A stretch of 18,384 bases of DNA, taken from contig JBKCEW010000044.1 of assembly GCA_046304235.1 (NCBI GenBank), positions 1-18,384 on the forward strand, written 5' to 3'. The notes beneath the pieces were generated by a model, which saw nothing but the letters and a program-made list of their open reading frames with translations, ran no database searches and was not told where the DNA came from. Both the position numbers and the translations under genes were made by a program. The stretch is from CANHVK01 sp046304235 (GTDB taxonomy: Bacteria; Bacteroidota; Bacteroidia; Flavobacteriales_D; Crocinitomicaceae). Position 1 is the stretch's first letter, and each line of letters opens with the position of its first letter. Positions 8,912 to 16,857 of this stretch are shown piece after piece.

Positions 8912-8926
8912 TCAAAAAAAACATAA

Positions 8927-9379
8927 ATGGAAGCAATAATCAAAACGAACAAAGGTGAAATGAAAGTTAAATTTTACGAACAAGATGCACCTAATACGGT
9001 AGCGAATTTCGTGAAATTAGCAAAAGAAGGTTATTATGATGGATTGAAATGGCACAGAGTAATCCCTGATTTCGTAATTCAAGGAGGATGTCCAAATTCA
9101 AGAGAAGGAGCAACAGGAATGCCAGGTACTGGAGGACCAGGATACAAAATCGACTGTGAATTAACAGGTGAAAATCAATACCATGATAGAGGTGTATTGT
9201 CTATGGCACACGCAGGTAGAAATACGGGTGGTTCTCAATTTTTTGTTTGCCACAGCAGACGTCAAACTTCTCATTTAGATAAAAATCATACATGTTTTGC
9301 AAAAGTATACGAAGGCCTTGAGGTTATCGATGCAATTCGTCAAGGGGATTCAATTGATTCGATTGAAATCGTAGATTAA
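8927..9379 (+). CDS. Cyclophilin-type peptidyl-prolyl cis-trans isomerase
   Basis: This is a single-domain cyclophilin (150 residues) that speeds cis-trans isomerisation of proline bonds during protein folding. The active-site pattern is intact: R44 in WHRVIPDF, F49 and Q52 in FVIQGG, Q104-F105-F106 in GSQFF, and L117 to H121 in LDKNH. There is no signal peptide, so it should act in the cytoplasm. It is a single-gene unit with its own promoter box and terminator. It resembles the short bacterial PpiB-like forms and has no fused domains. Confidence 0.95.
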   Translation: MEAIIKTNKGEMKVKFYEQDAPNTVANFVKLAKEGYYDGLKWHRVIPDFVIQGGCPNSREGATGMPGTGGPGYKIDCELTGENQYHDRGVLSMAHAGRNTGGSQFFVCHSRRQTSHLDKNHTCFAKVYEGLEVIDAIRQGDSIDSIEIVD

Positions 9380-9398
9380 AAAATTCAAATGATAGATT

Positions 9399-9428
9399 AA
9401 CGGGAAATTTTTAAGTTTCCCGTTTTTT
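9399..9428 (+). terminator. Intrinsic terminator after the cyclophilin gene
   Basis: AACGGGAAA (9399-9407) pairs with TTTCCCGTT (9416-9424) as a 9-bp stem with an 8-base loop. The stem runs into a T tract to 9428. It lies about 20 bases past the stop. Confidence 0.85.
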
Positions 9429-9444
9429 GTTTCTATTCGTTTGG

Positions 9445-9475
9445 TTGTATAACTAAAAAAAAAAAGCCACTTTTG
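9445..9475 (+). promoter_or_regulatory. Candidate promoter for the CHU_C-PorP/SprF pair
   Basis: TTG at 9445-9447 (within TTGGTTG) is separated by 20 bases from CACTTTTG at 9468-9475, a one-mismatch version of TAnnTTTG. This spacing fits Bacteroidota -33/-7 promoters. The start codon follows at 9495. A run of A residues lies between the boxes. Confidence 0.4.
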
Positions 9476-9494
9476 TATACAAAATTCATTTCGT

Positions 9495-9881
9495 ATGAAA
9501 TTAAGATTATTGTTTATACTTTTCTTTGTATGTAGTTTTAAATCATTTGGGTTTACTTTACCAACTATACCAAATGATATTCAAATAGATGACTCTACTG
9601 ATTACAATTTCTTTTCGCCAAATAATGATTCACTTAACGATTATTTTTTTATTGAAAAAATTAAAACAGGTGAAATTAGGGAAGCAAAATTTTCTGTTTT
9701 CAATCGTTGGGGAGATTTAGTATTCGAAGAATCCCCTTTTCTTAATAGATGGAATGGAAAAGGAAATCAATTAAATGTCAAAGAAGAAGACCTTCCAGAG
9801 GGTGTTTATGTATACAGATTGGAATATGTATTCAATGAAAAAACTACATCTATATTAGGTAAAATCATTTTGAAACGATGA
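9495..9881 (+). CDS. Minimal secreted protein consisting of a T9SS type B (CHU_C) sorting domain
   Basis: The protein has 128 residues. A signal peptide spans roughly 1-19, then about 20 linker residues, then a gliding-motility-associated C-terminal (CHU_C) domain filling 38-128. The family landmarks are in order: FSPNNDSLND (40-49), FSVFNRWGD (66-74), RWNGKG (85-90), LPEGVYVYRLEY (100-111) and the basic end GKIILKR (122-128). This domain normally sits at the end of very large adhesins and routes them through the type IX secretion system with an SprF-type partner. Here there is almost no passenger ahead of it. Its stop overlaps the start of a PorP/SprF gene (ATGA), the usual partner. It could be a real small surface protein or the remnant of a once larger adhesin; the intact signal peptide argues that it is still exported. 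Confidence 0.9.
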   Translation: MKLRLLFILFFVCSFKSFGFTLPTIPNDIQIDDSTDYNFFSPNNDSLNDYFFIEKIKTGEIREAKFSVFNRWGDLVFEESPFLNRWNGKGNQLNVKEEDLPEGVYVYRLEYVFNEKTTSILGKIILKR

Positions 9882-10930
9882 AAAAAATTCAAGCGCTTTT
9901 TTGTTTTATGTTAATTAATTTGTCCGTTTTTTCTCAAAATAGACAATTCAATCATATTTACATGTTGAATCCTGGTTTTTTTAATCCGGCTAACATGGAT
10001 ATCTTCACGAAGTACGGTGCGACCTTTAACTACCTTAATGATTATATGAGTTCCTCTTATTCTCCATTAAGCTTTTCGGCATTAGGATACTACAATCGCA
10101 GACCATTTTATGGTGTTGGTGGATCTATCATTAATGATAATTTTGGAGCTTATAATCAATTAGAAGTTTCCGGAAATGCAGTTTATCGTATTTTATCTAG
10201 AAACGCAGGAGGATATTCTCATTCATTTGGAATTCGTTTAGGTTTTCTTCAAAAATCATTGAATGCAACAGGCTTAAGATACGAATCATTGAAAACTTCT
10301 TTGATCACAGATCCGACTCTTGGTCTTCTAACACGTGTTAATTCAAACGGATTAAATGTAGGATTTGGTTATGCTTTTGTTACAGACAAAATTGATGTAA
10401 ACGTCAGTTTACCTTACTTTTTTGGAAATAGAATGCCTTTTTCAAAAGTAGATTCTATCCCTCAACGTAGCGCACTAGAAATGGGATTATCTGATTTTTT
10501 TGTTACTGCAGGATATAAAATTCGTTTTGACAAAGATTGGTATGTATTTTACCCAACGATCATGATGAAAGGAGCTAAATCTGCTCCTATGCACTTTGGG
10601 GCTGATTTAAATTTCTTGTTCAACCAATTACTTTGGGTAAGCGCAGGTTTTAGAAGTGATATGACCATCGCTAGTAGCATTGGAGTGTTTTTAGACCAAG
10701 GGTTTAGAATTATTTATTCCTACCAAAATGCTGCACTGACAAAACATAGTGCAACGGGTTGGAATAATGAATTATCTATTGGTTACGCAAGAACAATACC
10801 AGATAATCCATTTAATTACAGAAGATATACTTCTGCAACTGGAGATATTAAGAAGAAAAAGATTCTTAAAATCAAAATGCCTAGAATCAAATTCTTTAAG
10901 AAAATGAAAGGTAGAATGAAGTACGATTAA
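9878..10930 (+). CDS. PorP/SprF-family type IX secretion outer-membrane protein
   Basis: The 350-residue protein has a signal peptide (ending VFSQN). It begins with the family's typical FNHIYMLNPGFFNPAN stretch (24-39) and then alternating beta strands of an outer-membrane barrel. PorP/SprF proteins work with the type IX secretion system; SprF-like members are needed for secretion of proteins bearing type B (CHU_C) domains. The gene overlaps the preceding CHU_C gene by four bases, the expected genetic pairing. Unusually, the last 27 residues (324-350) form a lysine/arginine-rich tail with 13 basic residues. The gene ends convergently, its stop overlapping the stop of the EamA gene by three bases, with no terminator between them. 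Confidence 0.92.
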   Translation: MKKIQALFCFMLINLSVFSQNRQFNHIYMLNPGFFNPANMDIFTKYGATFNYLNDYMSSSYSPLSFSALGYYNRRPFYGVGGSIINDNFGAYNQLEVSGNAVYRILSRNAGGYSHSFGIRLGFLQKSLNATGLRYESLKTSLITDPTLGLLTRVNSNGLNVGFGYAFVTDKIDVNVSLPYFFGNRMPFSKVDSIPQRSALEMGLSDFFVTAGYKIRFDKDWYVFYPTIMMKGAKSAPMHFGADLNFLFNQLLWVSAGFRSDMTIASSIGVFLDQGFRIIYSYQNAALTKHSATGWNNELSIGYARTIPDNPFNYRRYTSATGDIKKKKILKIKMPRIKFFKKMKGRMKYD

Positions 10931-11853
10931 TTCGTGCTTTTTTCTTTTTTAGAGAAATAAGAAGTTAACCATACTCCAAAAAATATCATCGCCATATAAC
11001 CTATCTTTTCTAAAGTGATTGTTTGCGTGTAATCTTCTGATAAACCTACTGCCGCAAAAAGTATTGCAAAAATGATTACTAAAACAGGTTGTGTGTAGAT
11101 GTAAGAACTAGAAGTGGAAGGGCTCAAATGTTTTAATCCATACATGGTACTTAAATAGGTTAAGAATGTTACTCCTAATACGATGTATGCAATCTTCCCC
11201 CAAATTTCAATAGGTATAATGCTAAAATCAACTTTCATTGTTTCTATGTAGGTATATGGTAATAATAGCATATACATCAATCCAAATGTAAAAACATAGG
11301 TAATCACCGTAAATGGAGAATAGCGTTGCATTAACGGCTTTGCAATGACCAAATAAACCGCATAGCTCAAAGAGTTTATAAATAAATAAACATCTCCCAA
11401 TGTAGAATCTCCTTTACCTGTTTTTCCAACTAAGGTTAACAAAATAGCTCCTATCGCTCCAATTAAAATTCCAATTAGTTTTTGCCAACTTACTTTTTCT
11501 TTAAATAAAAAATAAGCAATGATAGCTACCAAAATAGGATTGGTAGTCATAATGATCCCTGAATTGATCGATGAGGATAAATTCAATCCGTGAAAGAAAA
11601 ACAATTGATTGATTGTTACACCAAACAAACTACACAAAAGAAATAATCCAATGTCTTTTTTCTGTAAGGGTTCTTTTGGCAAAAACAACAGCTTTATTAT
11701 CCAGAATAAAATCGTTGCACCGGCTATTCGAAAGAAGATAAATGTAGTGGGTGAAAGAAAAGCTGGCATAACCCCTTTTGCGATGATATGCCCTGCTGCG
11801 TATAAGGTATTAACAAAAAGTAAAGCTAAATGAGCTCTCCAAGTAGCTGACAT
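10927..11853 (-). CDS. EamA-family (DMT superfamily) transporter
   Basis: This is an inner-membrane permease of 308 residues with about ten hydrophobic helices, arranged as two EamA repeats (about 8-142 and 152-298). Recognisable features are the repeat-closing NPILVAIIAYFLFKE at 105-119 and its counterpart in the second half (YTQPVLVIIFAILF). Members export or import amino acids, nucleotides or other small metabolites; the substrate cannot be read from sequence. Its ATG overlaps the YceI stop by one base (TAATG), so it is probably translated from the same transcript as the YceI and four-helix membrane protein genes. The short basic C-terminus is SKKEKSTN. Confidence 0.92.
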   Translation of the reverse strand: MSATWRAHLALLFVNTLYAAGHIIAKGVMPAFLSPTTFIFFRIAGATILFWIIKLLFLPKEPLQKKDIGLFLLCSLFGVTINQLFFFHGLNLSSSINSGIIMTTNPILVAIIAYFLFKEKVSWQKLIGILIGAIGAILLTLVGKTGKGDSTLGDVYLFINSLSYAVYLVIAKPLMQRYSPFTVITYVFTFGLMYMLLLPYTYIETMKVDFSIIPIEIWGKIAYIVLGVTFLTYLSTMYGLKHLSPSTSSSYIYTQPVLVIIFAILFAAVGLSEDYTQTITLEKIGYMAMIFFGVWLTSYFSKKEKSTN

Positions 11854-12398
11854 TAAATACTAAATTTGATTTTGAAATCCATGTGTAAATTGTCATTCAC
11901 TGCAACACCTAACATGGATGGCTTTTCAACTTTATGCTTATCCAAACTCACATAAAAATCACCTTTCAAAGTAATTTCAGAATCCGATTTAATTTGATCT
12001 GCCTTGATAGTGATGTCTCTTTTTACTCCATGAAAATTCAACTCTCCATTGATAATTAATTCATTTCCATTATCCTTAATTGAAGTACTTACGAAACTCA
12101 CTTTAGGGTATTTAATTGCTTCCAACACCTCTAAAGCGTGTGAATCTCTACTTGAATTTTTAGAATCAAACGAAGCAACGGTTGCTGCTATCGCAATTTT
12201 GTTTATTTGCTTAACAACATTATCATAATAAGCATTACAAATAAAATCCTTTGAAGTACCAATCGATTCATGCATAGGGTGAGATAAATTGTAACGTAAA
12301 AACGATTCTCCTTTGTCTGCTGATACTTTTACATTATCAAACGAAAACAACCCAAACAACAGGGTTATCATCAATGTATTTAAAACTAACTTTTTCAT
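11853..12398 (-). CDS. YceI-family periplasmic protein
   Basis: The 181-residue protein has a signal peptide (about 1-20) and a YceI lipocalin-like beta-barrel domain. Family blocks are visible: an SFDSKNSSRDSH run (76-87), YPKVSFVSTSI (96-106) and INGELNFHGVKRDITI (115-130). YceI proteins bind long isoprenoid chains such as polyprenyl or ubiquinone-like lipids in the periplasm and are often linked to b561-type cytochromes. Here the gene follows a four-helix, His-rich membrane protein with an 11-base gap and overlaps the EamA transporter by one base. The start (MKKLVLN) gives a normal signal peptide. Confidence 0.9.
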   Translation of the reverse strand: MKKLVLNTLMITLLFGLFSFDNVKVSADKGESFLRYNLSHPMHESIGTSKDFICNAYYDNVVKQINKIAIAATVASFDSKNSSRDSHALEVLEAIKYPKVSFVSTSIKDNGNELIINGELNFHGVKRDITIKADQIKSDSEITLKGDFYVSLDKHKVEKPSMLGVAVNDNLHMDFKIKFSI

Positions 12399-12409
12399 AA
12401 TTTAATTTT

Positions 12410-13117
12410 TTAAAATTTCATAACTACCATCGCTCCTGTGTACAACCCTGTTGTAATGTATCCCGAAATTTGATGGAACTTTTTTAGATCATCGCTTTTC
12501 CCATTTTCCAAACTTGATGAACCATAAATCATTCTACCTATAATCGGAGTAGCAACCATTCCTGTGAAGTGCAAATAGGCCAACGTTTTATGTGCTTTCA
12601 TATTACTCCATCCCTTGTTTTTACGAATAATCACTGGGGGTGGTGTTAAAAACTGTAACAAAAACGTTGTTCCATAGGCAATCATCGTGGTTGTAACCGC
12701 AGCATCATGTACCGATTTTAAAGTAAGCATATCTTCTCCTGCAGTCGGACTAGTTGAGTGCGATTTATTTATAAGCATCTGTCCGGATATAGAAGAAATC
12801 AACATCGTTCCAACCGCTGCCATCCCTAATGCTTGATGGGTTTGCAACATGCGTCTACGAATCAATATTTCTCTTTCTCTTTTTTCAGGTGTTAATTCAA
12901 AAAAGGAAATTTTTCTCATTAACCCTTGCTCTGACCATAAAAATCGTTTTACAGGCCCCATACCTTCAGGTAACAAGGACGTCACTTGCGTATTGAATGC
13001 TGGGTCATCAGTTAATAACTCATCTTCCTCTGCTGATTTAGTTTTTGTGGTATCTGTTTGTGCCATCACAGATGTTCCGACAATTACTAAAAAAAGCAAA
13101 CTTAAAATCTTTACCAT
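12410..13117 (-). CDS. Four-helix membrane protein with cytochrome b561-like histidine layout
   Basis: The 235-residue protein has a signal peptide (cleavage likely after MAQ20), an acidic linker, and four hydrophobic helices at about 94-117, 137-159, 176-199 and 215-234. Each helix starts with a histidine: H94, H137, H176 (plus H183) and H215. With alternating helix direction, H94 and H176 would face one side of the membrane and H137 and H215 the other. That is how b561 proteins hold two bis-histidine hemes. The spacings (43, 39, 39 residues) are close to b561 values. I therefore infer an electron-transferring membrane cytochrome, but I do not recognise a named family with certainty. It heads an operon with YceI, as yceJ (a b561) precedes yceI in E. 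coli, which supports the idea. Confidence 0.75.
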   Translation of the reverse strand: MVKILSLLFLVIVGTSVMAQTDTTKTKSAEEDELLTDDPAFNTQVTSLLPEGMGPVKRFLWSEQGLMRKISFFELTPEKREREILIRRRMLQTHQALGMAAVGTMLISSISGQMLINKSHSTSPTAGEDMLTLKSVHDAAVTTTMIAYGTTFLLQFLTPPPVIIRKNKGWSNMKAHKTLAYLHFTGMVATPIIGRMIYGSSSLENGKSDDLKKFHQISGYITTGLYTGAMVVMKF

Positions 13118-13214
13118 GGTAAATATATTTAAAAATTCTAATCAAAGGACGTAAAAAAAAGAGGATAAACGTTTTTTAACAGAAAAAATAACATTCAACT
13201 CTATTAATTTAGAC

Positions 13215-16200
13215 TCATTCTAATACGGGTTTGATTACCATTGAGACTTCTTCCAAACGTTTAAATGCGTGTTCAACAGCGAGTACGTTTGAATAAATCA
13301 TACGTAGTTTGTCGTTTTTCTCTGACATCTTACAATCTCTTGGACTAGATTGTACATAAGCCAAAATACGTTGAAAAGCAGGGGAATCATAAAAGGCCGA
13401 TTGTGGATTAGAAATAAAACTACACACCATTGTATTAGATTTGATAACTAATTTTTCAATACCTAATTCTTCTGCCAACCATCGCAATTCAAACGAACGG
13501 AATAATTCTTTGACTGCTCTTGGCAATGGACCAAAACGATCCTGCAAACGAGTGGAGAATTTCTCCAATGCCTCTTTATTCTCTAAATTATCTAACTGTT
13601 GATACAAACTCAAACGTTCGGCAACATTATTCACATAATCATCGGGAATACGAATTTCTAAATCGGTTTCGATCACACAATCTTTTACAAAATGTACAAA
13701 ATCATCTGTATTACGATCCGCATACAAGTCTTTGAATTCTGTTTCTTTCAATTCCTCCATCGCCTCGTTCAAGATTTTCTGATACATATCAAACCCGATA
13801 TCTGATATGAAACCACTTTGTTCACCTCCTAATAAATTCCCTGCACCTCGGATATCTAAATCCTTCATCGCAATGTTAAATCCAGAACCTAAATCAGAAA
13901 ACTGAACCAAGGCTTCCAATCGCTTTCTCGCTTCCGAAGTCATTTCGTGAAATTTAGGGGCGATCAAATAACAAAACGCTTTTTTATTCGAACGTCCTAC
14001 CCTACCTCGCAACTGATGTAAATCACTCAATCCAAAATTATTCGCATTGTTGATCAAAATTGTATTTGCATTTGCAATGTCAATCCCAGATTCAATAATA
14101 GTAGTAGCCAACAATACATCATAATCGCCCTGAATGAAACCCATCATAATTTTTTCCAACTCCTTCCCGTCCATTTGCCCGTGACCAATAGCCACTCGAA
14201 CTCCAGGACACAATCGCGCAATCATCCCAGAAACTTCTTTGATATTTTGCAAACGATTGTGTACAAAATAAACTTGTCCACCTCTGGAAACTTCATACGA
14301 AATAGCATCACGAATCGCTTCTTCGTTAAACTGAATAATTTCCGTCAAAACAGGTTGTCTGTTCGGTGGAGGTGTATTAATCACACTTAAATCACGTGCT
14401 CCCATTAACGAAAACTGTAAGGTTCTAGGTATTGGCGTTGCAGTTAACGTAAGTGTATCAACCGTTGTTTTTAAGGTTTTTAATTTATCTTTTACCGATA
14501 CCCCAAATTTTTGCTCTTCATCAATGATGATCAATCCTAAATCTTTGAATTTGATTTTATCACTAATCAATTTATGTGTACCAATCAAAATATCAACCTG
14601 ACCAGACGCCACTTTTTTTATGGTATCAGTAATCTCTTTGGCAGATTTAAAACGATTCACATAATCCACCGTTACTGGAAAATCTGCTAAACGCTTTGAA
14701 AAACTACGGTAATGTTGATGCGATAAAATCGTAGTCGGCACTAACACAGCCACTTGTTTTCCGTCGGTTGCCGCTTTAAAAGCAGCACGAATTGCCACTT
14801 CAGTTTTTCCAAACCCAACATCTCCACACACCAAACGATCCATCGGGGTTGGCGATTCCATATCTTCCTTAATCGCTTGGGTTGCTTTCAATTGGTCAGG
14901 TGTATCTTCATACATAAAGGAAGCCTCTAACTCCGTTTGTAAATACGTATCCGGATTGTATGCAAATCCCGGCTGACTTTTGCGTTTCGCGTATAATTGA
15001 ATTAAATCAAAGGCTAACTCCTTGATTTTCTTCTTTGTTTTATTTTTAAGAATGGTCCACGCTTGTGTTCCTAATTTATTCATTTTAGGAACAGCGCCTT
15101 CTTTTCCTGTAAATTTAGAAATACGATGTAAAGAGTGAATACTTACATATAACACATCGCCATCTTTGTATACCAAACGGATTGCCTCTTGTGGTTTTCC
15201 ATTCACATCAATCGTTTGTAAACCTGAAAACTGACCTACACCATGATCGATATGTGTTACATAATCTCCTTTTTGTAGGTCATACAACTCTTTTAATGTA
15301 ATTGCTTGTTTCGATTGCGCAAATCCTTCTTTTAATTTAAATCGGTGATAACGCTCAAAAACTTGGTGGTCGGTATAACAAATTACTTTCAAGTCAGGTA
15401 GTATAAACCCTTCGTGTAATGCTACCGGCATCGAAATAAAATCAACTTCTCCACCGATGTCTTCAAAAATGGAATACAAACGGTCTATCTGTTTCGGTTG
15501 ATTGGAAAAGAATAAATTCGTAAATCCAACTTTTTTACGTTCTATTAAATCTTCCCGTAATAATTCGAAATTTTTATTAAATGCAGGTTGTTGTTGTACT
15601 TGAAATTGTTGCTCAAAAGTCGAAGCGAAATGAAATTCAGGTCCCCATTCAATGACCGAATAGTTCTCCACTTCTTTTGTCCACTTCGATTTGTGCGTGT
15701 ATAAATCTCCGGGTAAAGTTTGTTTTACGGTATGATTTAGTTTTTCATAAATAGCAACCGCTTTGTCATATTCTTTGTCTAATTTGTTGGTAATCTCCCC
15801 CATCGAAGACATCCAAACAGTAACGTTTTTACCTAAAAAAGTGAGAAACGTTTCTAGTCCGTGTTGGATAAATTGCTTTTGTACATTGGGAACGATATTG
15901 AAAAACTCATGTGTAGAAATCGACAACTGATCTACCGGATTGAAAGTACGAATGGATTCTAATTCTTCCCCGAAAAACTCCATTCGAAATGGGTAATCAT
16001 TCGCAAAGGAAAACACATCTAGTATCCCTCCACGAATAGCAAAATGCCCTGGTTCATACACAAAATCAACGCGTTCAAAACCATAATCCAACAACAATTC
16101 ATTCATAAAATCGAGAGAATAATTCTGGCCTTTTTGAACACGTAAGGTATTCTCTGTCAATTTCTTTTGCGTAGGAACTTTTTCAAAAAGCGCTTGCGGA

Positions 16201-16571
16201 TAAGTTACAACCCACGTATTCGTTCCGTTATTAATCTTTTCAAGTACTTCTGCTCGTGCTACTACATTGGCATTATCTGTTTCTTCAAATTGATATGGTG
16301 TTCTGTAAGAAGCTGGGTAAAAAACAATGTGTTTTTCTTCCGGGAAAATGCTTTCTAAATCATTGAAAAAATAAGCCGCTTCTTCTTTTTCTTGTAAAAC
16401 AAATAGATGATGTCCAGGAACTTGCCCTGCTAATGTTGATGCATAAATAGTACGAGCCGAACAAAACAATCCTTTCCAATGAATTTTTTGTCCGCTAAAT
16501 TGTAATTGATTTGCCGTAGCATCAATGGCAGGATTTGAAGCAAATAACTTCCTAAACGCTTTAATTTCCAT
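13215..16571 (-). CDS. mfd: Transcription-repair coupling factor Mfd
   Basis: Mfd is a DNA translocase that removes RNA polymerase stalled at lesions and recruits UvrA for nucleotide excision repair. The 1118-residue protein is full length. The order is as expected. A UvrB-like module covers about 1-230, with FAIRGGILDVF at 177-187. The CarD-like RNA-polymerase-interacting domain covers about 430-530 (KGDYVTHIDHGVGQF). The RecG-like helicase core has Walker A GDVGFGKT at 583-590, the DEEQ box at 684-687 and TATPIPRTL at 710-718, then the RGRVGR motif VI. A C-terminal TRCF domain follows. The gene stands alone, with divergent helicase DNA upstream. The start at 16571 is the only good ATG before the UvrB module. 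No clear terminator follows it in the 97 bases before the next gene. Confidence 0.98.
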   Translation of the reverse strand: MEIKAFRKLFASNPAIDATANQLQFSGQKIHWKGLFCSARTIYASTLAGQVPGHHLFVLQEKEEAAYFFNDLESIFPEEKHIVFYPASYRTPYQFEETDNANVVARAEVLEKINNGTNTWVVTYPQALFEKVPTQKKLTENTLRVQKGQNYSLDFMNELLLDYGFERVDFVYEPGHFAIRGGILDVFSFANDYPFRMEFFGEELESIRTFNPVDQLSISTHEFFNIVPNVQKQFIQHGLETFLTFLGKNVTVWMSSMGEITNKLDKEYDKAVAIYEKLNHTVKQTLPGDLYTHKSKWTKEVENYSVIEWGPEFHFASTFEQQFQVQQQPAFNKNFELLREDLIERKKVGFTNLFFSNQPKQIDRLYSIFEDIGGEVDFISMPVALHEGFILPDLKVICYTDHQVFERYHRFKLKEGFAQSKQAITLKELYDLQKGDYVTHIDHGVGQFSGLQTIDVNGKPQEAIRLVYKDGDVLYVSIHSLHRISKFTGKEGAVPKMNKLGTQAWTILKNKTKKKIKELAFDLIQLYAKRKSQPGFAYNPDTYLQTELEASFMYEDTPDQLKATQAIKEDMESPTPMDRLVCGDVGFGKTEVAIRAAFKAATDGKQVAVLVPTTILSHQHYRSFSKRLADFPVTVDYVNRFKSAKEITDTIKKVASGQVDILIGTHKLISDKIKFKDLGLIIIDEEQKFGVSVKDKLKTLKTTVDTLTLTATPIPRTLQFSLMGARDLSVINTPPPNRQPVLTEIIQFNEEAIRDAISYEVSRGGQVYFVHNRLQNIKEVSGMIARLCPGVRVAIGHGQMDGKELEKIMMGFIQGDYDVLLATTIIESGIDIANANTILINNANNFGLSDLHQLRGRVGRSNKKAFCYLIAPKFHEMTSEARKRLEALVQFSDLGSGFNIAMKDLDIRGAGNLLGGEQSGFISDIGFDMYQKILNEAMEELKETEFKDLYADRNTDDFVHFVKDCVIETDLEIRIPDDYVNNVAERLSLYQQLDNLENKEALEKFSTRLQDRFGPLPRAVKELFRSFELRWLAEELGIEKLVIKSNTMVCSFISNPQSAFYDSPAFQRILAYVQSSPRDCKMSEKNDKLRMIYSNVLAVEHAFKRLEEVSMVIKPVLE

Positions 16572-16588
16572 AGGATTTTCGTAGTAAG

Positions 16589-16596
16589 CAAAAGTA
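16589..16596 (-). promoter_or_regulatory. Candidate -7 box (TACTTTTG) for mfd
   Basis: The plus-strand CAAAAGTA reads TACTTTTG on the minus strand, an exact TAnnTTTG, 17 bases upstream of the mfd ATG. No clear TTG lies at the -33 position. The rest of the 286-base divergent spacer (16572-16857) shows only AT-rich sequence and a repeated CTCGAAA; I see no gene or hairpin in it. Confidence 0.45.
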
Positions 16597-16843
16597 TAAA
16601 TAATGGAACAAAATCATAGTGAAAAGTGTTCGGGATTTGGTTAAAGAAATGTTTTAACCTGATAGTGGTTGTTTCACTCTGAATTTATTTCGTTTGTACT
16701 CGAAACTTTTCTTTCAAAATAGATTTTTTATTCCACACTCGAAAATTTTATGTTTTAATTCACTTTATTCTTTCTAAAAAGAAAAATTAGAAAAAGAGTT
16801 AAGTAATTGAATAGGGAAACAAAAATATTTCACAAAATCGGTG

Positions 16844-16851
16844 TAAATTTG
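16844..16851 (+). promoter_or_regulatory. Candidate -7 box (TAAATTTG) for the helicase gene
   Basis: TAAATTTG fits TAnnTTTG but ends only six bases before the ATG at 16858, so the transcript would be nearly leaderless. No -33 TTG is seen at the usual distance, so this may be a chance match. Confidence 0.3.
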
Positions 16852-16857
16852 AATCTA

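Noticed and set aside
8865..8936. Longer start for bshC at 8936
   Set aside because: It adds a hydrophobic leader not expected for this cytoplasmic enzyme and overlaps the cyclophilin start and its promoter box; the ATG at 8864 fits the family N-terminus.
13520..16358. Several plus-strand open frames opposite mfd
   Set aside because: They are antisense shadows of a full-length conserved mfd and show no domain, signal peptide or start context.
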